This document shows positions 1-5,393 of a DNA stretch of 5,393 bases, piece by piece. A program made the position numbers and the translations under genes. The stretch is from Flavobacteriaceae bacterium (GTDB lineage Bacteria; Bacteroidota; Bacteroidia; Flavobacteriales; Flavobacteriaceae): assembly GCA_013214425.1 (NCBI GenBank), contig JABSPN010000238.1, positions 1 to 5,393 of the forward strand, given 5' to 3'. The stretch's first letter is position 1, and the number at the start of each line of letters is the position of its first letter. The notes under the pieces were generated by a model. That model was given only the letters and a program-made list of their open reading frames with translations. It did not search any database and had not been told where the DNA came from.

Positions 1-24
1 TTACTTCAATCATAAGAGTTATGA

Positions 25-263
25 TCATTTGATTATGTATCTCAACTCGATAACTTTACCTTTAACATCGTCTAACAATACGGTTGATTTAGGGTTTATA
101 AATTCAGATAGTTGGTTAGCTAAAGCGCTTCTAAAAAAACTCTGAAGATGTTAGTTATTCCATAACAAGCATATCTCTTTTCTACATGATTTTCAATGAC
201 TAATGGGGTTATTTCAAAAAGGCTTTTTTCGTCTCTTTTGCTATGTGTTTTTGTGATTTTCAT
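25..263 (-). pseudogene. Possible frameshifted small gene, function unknown
   Basis: Reading leftward from an ATG at 263-261, a frame of 47 codons runs to a TAG at 122-120; it begins MKITKTHSKRDEK and ends GITNIFRVFLEAL. A second frame, open from 150, continues to a TGA at 27-25 and reads protein-like (SALANQLSEFINPK, then VLLDDVKGKVIELRYIIK). The two overlap at a run of seven A on the plus strand (133-139). One extra A would fuse them into a single protein of about 79 residues. The first frame is also open upstream of the ATG, back to a stop at 359-357, so the original start may lie further up or be lost. I recognise no family, domain, signal peptide or membrane segment. A sequencing error in the homopolymer would give the same picture as a decayed gene. 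Chance open frames of this size are common in AT-rich DNA, so confidence is low. Confidence 0.3.
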
Positions 264-337
264 GGTGCTTGAATTATGTTTAAAACAAAGCTCAGATTCA
301 ATAGCGTTAAAAATTTGTGGTTTTCGTTCAAAGAATG

Positions 338-365
338 TTGAAATTGGTTCTGTTAGTTAGATTTG
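338..365 (+). promoter_or_regulatory. Candidate Bacteroidota promoter (TTG / TAnnTTTG)
   Basis: TAGATTTG at 358-365 matches the Bacteroidota -7 element TAnnTTTG exactly, and a TTG lies 17 bases upstream at 338-340, near the -33 position. I saw no other exact TAnnTTTG on the plus strand between here and the start codon. If it is used, transcription would begin near 372 and give a 5' leader of roughly 245 bases containing the 462-507 repeats. That leader is long, and the motif is short enough to occur by chance in AT-rich DNA. Confidence 0.25.
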
Positions 366-461
366 TCAGTTAGTTTCTCTTTGATTTCGATTAGTCACTA
401 TTAATTCTCAGGATAATCCATTTACATATAGTTTTTTAATTTAACCAAAATGAAGTTGTGT

Positions 462-507
462 TGATTCAGGGAAATACGTCCTGATTCAAGGAAAAAAGTT
501 TACGTCC
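462..507. repeat. Tandem pair of related elements, possible regulator site
   Basis: Unit 1 (462-481) starts TGATTCAGGGAAA and ends TACGTCC. Unit 2 (482-507) starts TGATTCAAGGAAA and ends TACGTCC, with six extra bases in the middle. The units abut directly, and 19 of the 20 shared bases agree. The heads are partly palindromic (CTGATTCA(G/A)-like), and a further TACGT lies at 510-514. The pair ends about 110 bases before the start codon of the large gene. The arrangement suits a dimeric activator or repressor binding tandem sites, but I cannot name the regulator. A simple local duplication is the alternative. Confidence 0.4.
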
Positions 508-617
508 ACTACGTTTTTATCTGATTGTTAGTTATTTAAGGAGTATATTTCGGATGTCTTTTTTTTAATCTAGAAAATAGTTACCTTATAGTATAAAGAT
601 AATCAGACATTTAAATT

Positions 618-695
618 ATGAAAAAAATTACCCTTAACAAGCCTTTTTTTAGTTTCCTGATCGCTTTGTTATGTTGTTTCATTTCTTATGGACAA
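618..695 (+). other. Sec signal peptide of the giant protein
   Basis: Residues 1-26 have a basic start (MKK), a hydrophobic core (FFSFLIALLCCFI) and an end SYGQ. Cleavage is expected around G25/Q26, since a Gln just after the cut is common in Flavobacteriia. The two cysteines at 19-20 do not make a good lipobox, because the residues before them are A-L-L and not L-A-G or L-S-A. Sec export followed by T9SS passage is therefore more likely than lipoprotein anchoring. Confidence 0.85.
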
Positions 696-3600
696 CTTAT
701 TGACGAAGATTTTACAGGTTATACAGTAAATCAATCCCATACTACAGATGTTAGTTGTACTACAACAGATGGATGGGAAGTTTCTAATTCTGCACCAGCT
801 TCATATGAATGTACAAATTGTGTTGGAGAATATTTATATGTAGATTCAGATGATTCAAGTTGTGATCAAGATGCAACAGTTTTAATGAGTTTTACACCAA
901 CTGGAACCAGTATCGATATCAGTTTTGATTATGCCTTTAGAGAGTACTCAACTGGATCAGATGTATTTAGAGTGTATCTACATGACGGAATCTCACAAGT
1001 TGGAGTAGATTTACTAAATATAAATAATTCAAGCAGTACAACTACCGATTCATCATATGCAGGAACAGTTTCAGTAATTTCAGGAGTAGCACACACGTTA
1101 CGTTTTGAATACTTGGGATCATTCGCTTACGGTGCTACAGTCGATAATGTCCTAGTAACGTCCAATTGTAATGTGCCAACTGCCACTTATACTGTAATTC
1201 CAAACTGTTCAACAAATTTCTCAATAGATGTTGATGTAACAAGTCTAGGAGATGGATCTGCTGTAGATATTACTGATGGAGGACTCACCTCAGGAATAAT
1301 AAATGCAACTACCGGAATTCATACAATGGGACCATATATACCAGGAACAAATGTTATTATTACTGTAGATGGAACCTCATATTCTGGTTGTATTGGGACT
1401 CCATCGTCAGCTTTAACCGAGAATTGTTCTTGTACAACAACCCCAACAGCTACAATCAATGCAACTAATCCAAACTGTGTTGCAGGAACTTATGACATTG
1501 AAGTAACGGTGACTTCAGATGGAGATGGAGATCTTAATATGTCTGATGTATATATTGATGGATTATTACAACAGGGTAATGTAACTACAGGAGTGACCAA
1601 TACTTATCCAGTAAGCACAGGTTCACATATAGTAACTATTGAAGCAGAAGGAGCAAGTTTTATTACGTGTACTTCTACAGATTATAATGTTAATTCAGGA
1701 TGTAATGGTTCTGACAATTTTAGCCCATCAGCACCAAATATATTAGGAACCTGCTCAACTGGAGACTTATCTAGCGCAACAGTTGGAGCTACCGGATTTA
1801 CACCTTTATGTGATGATGGGGGAGCAGGAGGTTCTACAGGTAATAATGTAATTAGAAACTGTACAGCTGCTAATTTTGATAATAATACAGATTTCGTAGA
1901 TATCTGGTACCAAGTTGATCTGCCTGATGGAACTGATGAAATGACCTTAACGGTAACAGGTTTGGGCGCTACTGAAATTTTAGGATATATTTTGCATACA
2001 GGAGATCCTGGATCTGATGCCAGTGCTAATGTCGCAACAGTTGACGGAAACTTCGAATGTTCATTTTTTGATACCAATGTGACGTCACATACCTTGACTG
2101 GTTTGGCAGATGAAAGCACGGCTCCTTTATATATTAGAATAGTGCCAATTAATTTTGATGATTCAACGGGTTGTCCAGGAATGACTTATCCATCATCATT
2201 TTCAATTTGTGCCTCAGCACCACAACCTCATGATATTTGTGTTAATTCAATAGACATTACAACTAATAACGGTGGTGCTGCCAGTACAGATGACTTTACC
2301 GCAGCTAATGTAGACGGATCTGGTGCAGATGTAGAACAGGATTGTTCTGATAGTCCGTTAGCCAATGGAGATTTATGGTATGAAGTGAATACGCCAAATT
2401 CTGCAGGTGCTTCAGAGCGTTTTATCTTAGATTACACGATAACAGGAGGAACCATTGGAGATCAGGTGGCAGTGCGAGTATATCAAGGATGTACAGATAT
2501 TCTGTTTCAGGGATGTGAAACATTAACCTTAGATGGAACGGGTTCTGCAACAACAAATTTTGCAACAGATTCTGTAGAATTATCGAGAAACACCCGTTAT
2601 ACTATTCAGGTAATTCCAATTTCTGGTACTTTATCTTCAGTAACATCAAGTGCATTAGTAACGCCTCTTAACAATACTTGTAATTACTTTAACGGTACTT
2701 TGCCATCATATGATGTAGCAAATGACAGCTCATCTTTAGACTTAACTTTTGCTACAGATACAGATACAAATGGCTTAAAAGAGCTTTGGTATCAAATAGA
2801 CCATAGTAACAATCAAGATATAACATTATCAATTGATAATGCAGGAAATTGGTCTGGCGAGGTATCAATTACATTATATGAGTACGATGCTTTAGGATCA
2901 ACAATAGATTGTGCTAATCCAGTGCAATATTGTCAAGAATTAACAATAGATGATTTTCAATTTGAAAATGGAGTAACATTTAATTTGGGCACATCAGATT
3001 ATCTAGTGAAGATCGAAGAGGTAACCCCAGATGCTCAGAGTGATCAATTGTCAGCTACAATAACTGGTGTGCTTTCTACAGCAACTATTTTGCCGAATTC
3101 ATCATGTATAGGAGCTTTGGATATAACCAATGGGAATCAGACAGGAAACCTAACACAAGCCCAGATGCCTTGTCTGGCTACTTCTTTAACCGATTGTAAT
3201 AATAATCCAATTCAGTCTTCACCATCAGATCCATATTATGGAGCAACTTTATGGTATGAATTTACAGTACCTTCACAGAACTGTACTCAGTTAACTACTT
3301 CAACAGTAATTACACAAGCCACAATAGATATTGATGGGTTAACAACGGCCTCTGGTGTAGGAACAAAGAATGTGTATGTACAATTATTAAGCGATTGCAA
3401 TACACTTGTTGATTGCGGGACTGCAAATAATAGTTCAGATATTACTTTTACTAACTTAACCCCAGGAAGCACATATTACCTGCAGGTAATCAATAATACA
3501 TTAAGTTCAACTGGTACAGCAGATTTCACGGTTAATCAAGTGATATTCCCTGAACCTGCACCTTGTAATGATGCGGTAGCAGATGCTTATGATTTAGGTG

Positions 3601-5393
3601 CTTCAGCCTATATTTCAGGCTCGAATTACAGCTCAGGATGTATTAATGGTAATGCCCAAGGAGCTACAAATAACAGTGGAGTTTCAGAACCAGGAGTGAA
3701 TTCTAATAATGTTTGGTTTGAGTTCACTGCTGAAGATAATGCAGATGAAGAAGGTTATGTATCAATTTACTTACAAAGTTTAAGTTCTGGAGGAGGGACT
3801 ATACCCCATACGCTTACTGTTAATGTATATCAGGAAGTTGGCGGTAATAGTGGAATCAATCAAGTTGGTACAGGTTCAACCAATACAGAGGGAGACGGAT
3901 GGGTACATTTAGGACACTTAACTCCGGGAGAGGATTACTTTATTGAAATCCTTCATTCACAGGCTTCATCAGAAGAGGTGAATTATAGTTTATGTTTATA
4001 TGATACACCAACAAATGATATTGGTTGTCCTGCCGATAGTATTTCGATTAACCCATTAAATGGATCACAATGTGATAGAGCCGTAGATTGTGCATTATAC
4101 TACCGAATTGATATTCCAGCTAATACACCTTCGGGATGGTATAATTTTGAGGTCAGAGGTACCAATGGAACTAATTTAGATATTCAATTATTCGGACAAG
4201 GAATGGATAGTCCGAGTAATGATGGGAATGATACCGATTACGATCAACCATGTAATCCAACACAGGCTTTAAATCCGTTATCAGGTGCTCAAGTTACTAT
4301 TCCAGCAGATGGAACGTGTTCAGGAGCAGGAGAATCTGCGGTATATAATTTAATAGGCTCCGCTACTTCGGAAAGTAATTATTACTACTTAGAAGTTCGC
4401 GATACCAGTGGTGTCTTAGGTTGCGATTTAACGACTGGAGATATCTGTTCAATAATAGTAACCGGACCTTTTACAACGCAGGCCTTGGCGGAAGCAAATT
4501 CAACAACTCCTGATGGAACTTGTGCTAACGTGACAGATACCGACGGCGATGGATTTTCAGATAGCACTGATGTTGATGATGATAATGATGGTATAGCTGA
4601 TGTAGACGAAGGAGAAGGATTGAATAATCCAGTTGGAGATGAAGATGGTGATGGATTCCCGAATTGGCAAGATACAACTGATGATGGAAACGGAGGAGAT
4701 GGATCGACTACTGATTATACCGATACTAACGGAGATGGAATTCCTGATGTGTACGACACAGATAGTGATGGCGTACCAAATCATTTAGATTTAGATTCAG
4801 ATAACGATGGTATACTTGACGTAGATGAGGGAGGTGATGGAACTCAGGACACTAATGGTGACGGTGTGATCGATTCAAATGATACAGGATTTACTGATAA
4901 TAATAATGATGGGCAAGCTGATGCAAGTGAAGCGAGCACAGAACCAGATACAGATAGCGATACTGTTCCTGACTTTTTGGATTTAGACTCCGATAATGAT
5001 GGTATTAATGATGTGGATGAAGATGGTCAAGGCGGACAAGATACTAACGGAGATGGAATTGTAGACGGGCCCGACACTGATGGTGATGGTATTCAAGACA
5101 GTGTTGATGGAAATGATGCCGGTCATGGTGAAGGATCAGGAGGTGAACCAGACAATACCGATACCGACAATGATAACGTACCTGATTATAGAGATTTAGA
5201 TTCCGATAATGATGGAGTGAATGATGTTGACGAAGGTGGGAATGGAGATTTTGATGCTGATGAAGACGGCTGCCTGGAGTCTCGCGCTTTCGGTGATCGT
5301 TGCCGGCTGTGCGCGGCCGGTGGTGAAGCCCGCCGAAATGTCGAAGCGAGAGTTCCTCGTGCCCTGTTCGGAGAAGCAGGTGCGCAGCGGTGT
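618..5393 (+). CDS. Giant secreted multidomain adhesin-like protein, 3' end lost at a chimeric join
   Basis: The frame is open for 1592 codons from ATG 618 to the window edge. An in-frame TAA at 612-614 rules out an earlier start. The bases before the ATG are A/T-rich with no Shine-Dalgarno sequence, as is usual in Bacteroidota. Order by residue: signal peptide 1-25; jelly-roll domain 27-184; Ig-like repeats 184-270 and 271-362; six WY-motif beta domains 363-1306; thrombospondin type 3-like repeats from 1307. There are roughly 40 cysteines between residues 27 and 1302 and none in the type 3 repeats, which fits a disulfide-bonded extracellular protein. I see no catalytic motif, so attachment or polymer binding is more likely than enzyme activity. 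Proteins of this build in Flavobacteriia usually end in a T9SS C-terminal sorting domain; here it is missing because the natural sequence stops near 5260-5270 (about residue 1551). The final ~41 residues, from CLESRAF onward, come from foreign high-GC DNA read out of frame and are not part of this protein. Confidence 0.9.
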   Translation, partial: MKKITLNKPFFSFLIALLCCFISYGQLIDEDFTGYTVNQSHTTDVSCTTTDGWEVSNSAPASYECTNCVGEYLYVDSDDSSCDQDATVLMSFTPTGTSIDISFDYAFREYSTGSDVFRVYLHDGISQVGVDLLNINNSSSTTTDSSYAGTVSVISGVAHTLRFEYLGSFAYGATVDNVLVTSNCNVPTATYTVIPNCSTNFSIDVDVTSLGDGSAVDITDGGLTSGIINATTGIHTMGPYIPGTNVIITVDGTSYSGCIGTPSSALTENCSCTTTPTATINATNPNCVAGTYDIEVTVTSDGDGDLNMSDVYIDGLLQQGNVTTGVTNTYPVSTGSHIVTIEAEGASFITCTSTDYNVNSGCNGSDNFSPSAPNILGTCSTGDLSSATVGATGFTPLCDDGGAGGSTGNNVIRNCTAANFDNNTDFVDIWYQVDLPDGTDEMTLTVTGLGATEILGYILHTGDPGSDASANVATVDGNFECSFFDTNVTSHTLTGLADESTAPLYIRIVPINFDDSTGCPGMTYPSSFSICASAPQPHDICVNSIDITTNNGGAASTDDFTAANVDGSGADVEQDCSDSPLANGDLWYEVNTPNSAGASERFILDYTITGGTIGDQVAVRVYQGCTDILFQGCETLTLDGTGSATTNFATDSVELSRNTRYTIQVIPISGTLSSVTSSALVTPLNNTCNYFNGTLPSYDVANDSSSLDLTFATDTDTNGLKELWYQIDHSNNQDITLSIDNAGNWSGEVSITLYEYDALGSTIDCANPVQYCQELTIDDFQFENGVTFNLGTSDYLVKIEEVTPDAQSDQLSATITGVLSTATILPNSSCIGALDITNGNQTGNLTQAQMPCLATSLTDCNNNPIQSSPSDPYYGATLWYEFTVPSQNCTQLTTSTVITQATIDIDGLTTASGVGTKNVYVQLLSDCNTLVDCGTANNSSDITFTNLTPGSTYYLQVINNTLSSTGTADFTVNQVIFPEPAPCNDAVADAYDLGASAYISGSNYSSGCINGNAQGATNNSGVSEPGVNSNNVWFEFTAEDNADEEGYVSIYLQSLSSGGGTIPHTLTVNVYQEVGGNSGINQVGTGSTNTEGDGWVHLGHLTPGEDYFIEILHSQASSEEVNYSLCLYDTPTNDIGCPADSISINPLNGSQCDRAVDCALYYRIDIPANTPSGWYNFEVRGTNGTNLDIQLFGQGMDSPSNDGNDTDYDQPCNPTQALNPLSGAQVTIPADGTCSGAGESAVYNLIGSATSESNYYYLEVRDTSGVLGCDLTTGDICSIIVTGPFTTQALAEANSTTPDGTCANVTDTDGDGFSDSTDVDDDNDGIADVDEGEGLNNPVGDEDGDGFPNWQDTTDDGNGGDGSTTDYTDTNGDGIPDVYDTDSDGVPNHLDLDSDNDGILDVDEGGDGTQDTNGDGVIDSNDTGFTDNNNDGQADASEASTEPDTDSDTVPDFLDLDSDNDGINDVDEDGQGGQDTNGDGIVDGPDTDGDGIQDSVDGNDAGHGEGSGGEPDNTDTDNDNVPDYRDLDSDNDGVNDVDEGGNGDFDADEDGCLESRAFGDRCRLCAAGGEARRNVEARVPRALFGEAGAQRC
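696..1169 (+). other. N-terminal jelly-roll (choice-of-anchor J / MAM-like) domain
   Basis: Residues 27-184 start with EDFTG, followed by DGWEVSN, a central ISFDYAFREY strand and a last strand AYGATVDNVLV. An opening E-D-F, then GW, and a closing YGA-x-(I/V)DNV is the signature of the jelly-roll modules found at the front of many Bacteroidota secreted proteins. These are thought to bind carbohydrate or other polymers. The ligand cannot be read from the sequence. The assignment rests on the pattern at both ends of the domain. Confidence 0.6.
1170..1703 (+). repeat. Two Ig-like repeats
   Basis: Two consecutive units of about 90 residues (184-270 and 271-362) share a plan: PTAT(Y/I), then (P)NC, a strand with alternating hydrophobics (FSIDVDVTSLGDGS; YDIEVTVTSDGDGD), a VDI/VYIDG strand, G-(I/V)-x-N-(A/T), a strand ending in VTI or IITV, a Cys, and a final Cys (ENC; SGC). 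The matching order of strands and cysteines indicates an internal duplication. They probably act as spacers between the jelly-roll domain and the later modules. Confidence 0.55.
1704..4535 (+). repeat. Six WY-motif beta domains in tandem
   Basis: Residues 363-1306 hold six divergent domains of about 140-170 residues. Each has an aromatic pair followed by a polar/hydrophobic strand: IWYQVD (Trp 430), LWYEVN (587), LWYQID (724), LWYEFT (879), VWFEFT (1033) and LYYRID (Tyr 1161). Spacing between anchors is 157, 137, 155, 154 and 128 residues. Most also show an entry CN/C-x-(A/S)-(I/L), a mid-domain VYQ or LYE strand, LTPG-x-x-YY(L/I) or a relative, and an exit strand such as FSICA or YSLCLY. This plan recurs in Bacteroidota secreted proteins and resembles bacterial pre-peptidase C-terminal-like beta sandwiches. 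The sixth copy has replaced Trp by Tyr and is the most divergent. Approximate borders are 1704-2219, 2220-2660, 2661-3071, 3072-3563, 3564-4019 and 4020-4535. Function is inferred as binding or stalk. Confidence 0.6.
4536..5270 (+). repeat. Thrombospondin type 3-like calcium-binding repeats
   Basis: Residues 1307-1551 are dominated by Asp, Asn and Gly in DxDxDG-type loops (DTDGDGFSD, DTNGDGIPD, DLDSDNDGI). These loops match the calcium-binding loops of thrombospondin type 3 and OmpA-linked type 3 repeats. A higher-order unit is visible: an anchor (DVDDDNDG or DLDSDNDG, then xxDVDE) begins at 4566, 4785, 4977 and 5190, so the periods are 73, 64 and 71 residues. The stretch contains no cysteine and probably forms a rigid rod when calcium is bound. 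The fourth unit breaks off after DADEDG, where foreign sequence begins. Confidence 0.85.
5260..5270. other. Probable chimeric junction between two genomes
   Basis: The bases ATGAAGACGG (5260-5269) fit both sides. On the left they complete the calcium-repeat codons GAT GAA GAC GG, and on the right they are the first codons of the lipoprotein. After 5270 the G+C content jumps to about 65% (80 of 123 bases by hand count), the Asp/Gly repeat ceases, and the first cysteine after about 249 Cys-free residues appears. The exact break cannot be placed within this shared stretch. Confidence 0.7.
5260..5393 (+). CDS. 5' fragment of an unrelated lipoprotein gene from high-GC DNA
   Basis: In the frame starting ATG 5260, shifted relative to the large gene, the 44 whole codons to the edge read MKTAAWSLALSVIVAGCARP and onward to KQVRSGV. 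This is a textbook lipoprotein signal: Lys at 2, a hydrophobic stretch, and lipobox V14-A15-G16-C17, giving a lipidated Cys 17 after signal peptidase II. By hand count 35 of 44 third positions are G or C. The frame continued from the large gene has only 20 of 40 over the same bases, so this frame is the real coding one. Base composition is that of a high-GC bacterium, perhaps a proteobacterium, unlike everything upstream. There is no plausible native ribosome binding site because the sequence before the ATG belongs to the other genome. I do not recognise the family, and only the first ~45 residues are present. Confidence 0.6.
   Translation, partial: MKTAAWSLALSVIVAGCARPVVKPAEMSKREFLVPCSEKQVRSG

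Larger units (their letters stand above)
264..617. other. Intergenic region upstream of the giant secreted protein
   Basis: About 350 AT-rich bases with no convincing gene on either strand. The features I can point to are a Bacteroidota-type promoter match (338-365), a tandem pair of related elements (462-507), and a TAAGGAG at 537-543 that precedes only a four-codon frame at 554-568. An AT-rich stretch (581-600, containing TATAGTATAAAG) lies just before the start codon, but I see no convincing -35 partner for it. I see no hairpin followed by a T run that would act as a terminator. Confidence 0.6.

Noticed and set aside
500..520. Possible hairpin from two ACGT blocks followed by a T run, like a terminator
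   Set aside because: Only four base pairs can form and the flanking T/T positions do not pair, so no stable stem is possible.
149..536. Eleven-base identical words TGTTAGTTATT at 149-159 and 526-536, with a partial copy at 351
   Set aside because: Short, AT-rich and unevenly spaced. I could not tell it from chance and saw no terminal repeats or transposase that would make it a mobile element.
537..568. TAAGGAG followed ten bases later by ATG at 554, resembling a strong ribosome binding site with a leader peptide
   Set aside because: The frame is only four codons (M-S-F-F-stop), and Bacteroidota rarely rely on this motif. Probably chance.
1682..2119. Minus-strand open frame of 145 codons
   Set aside because: It lies wholly inside the well-supported plus-strand adhesin, in its Ig-like and first WY-domain region. 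Its Ser/Val/Pro-rich translation shows no domain pattern, so it is an antisense shadow.
3287..3472. Minus-strand open frame of 61 codons
   Set aside because: Antisense to the fourth WY domain, with no recognisable motif or gene context.
4385..4567. Minus-strand open frame of 60 codons
   Set aside because: Antisense to the sixth WY domain and start of the calcium repeats, with no supporting features.
4557..4784. Minus-strand hydrophobic Ile/Ser-rich frame of 75 codons that looks membrane-like
   Set aside because: It is the mirror of Asp/Gly-rich codons: GAT read backwards gives ATC (Ile). The hydrophobicity is a by-product of the calcium repeats.
4785..5216. Regular DNA repeats that might suggest a CRISPR array
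   Set aside because: The repeats are in frame, encode DLDSDNDG units with synonymous differences, are spaced about 190-215 bases apart and have no unique spacers of fixed size.

Overview
The window is mostly AT-rich DNA with the look of Bacteroidota, most likely a marine or environmental Flavobacteriia-type genome. It lacks a Shine-Dalgarno sequence before the main start codon. The main gene encodes a very large secreted protein with the modular build typical of Type IX secretion system (T9SS) cargo and adhesins of that phylum. The taxonomic assignment is inferred from this style, not from a marker gene.

Layout: (1) Positions 1-263 hold no intact gene. On the minus strand, two short reading frames join into one ~79-residue protein if a single base is added to a run of seven A at 133-139, so this is a possible frameshifted small gene or remnant of unknown function. 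(2) Positions 264-617 are intergenic. They contain one exact match to the Bacteroidota -7 promoter motif (358-365) and a tandem pair of related 20/26-bp elements (462-507) that could be a regulator site. (3) From 618 one reading frame stays open to the window edge, 1592 codons without a stop. It encodes a signal peptide, an N-terminal jelly-roll domain ending in the YGATVDNV signature, two Ig-like repeats, six divergent beta-rich domains each anchored by a WY[EQ]-type motif, and about 245 residues of Asp/Asn/Gly-rich thrombospondin type 3-like calcium-binding repeats. The expected C-terminal sorting domain is not in the window.

(4) At about 5260-5270 the sequence changes character abruptly. 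The last ~123 bases are about 65% G+C by hand count, and the calcium-binding repeat stops mid-unit. A different reading frame (start 5260) now carries the coding signal: a classic lipoprotein signal peptide with lipobox VAGC from what looks like a high-GC organism. I read this as a chimeric join between two unrelated genomes, probably made during amplification or assembly, with about 10 bases that fit both sides. The last ~41 residues of the long open frame should therefore not be treated as part of the adhesin.

No RNA gene, CRISPR array, insertion sequence or integrase was found. The one working gene is probably a surface or matrix protein for attachment or polymer binding. Its repeats suggest an extended, calcium-stiffened stalk that carries several binding modules away from the cell.
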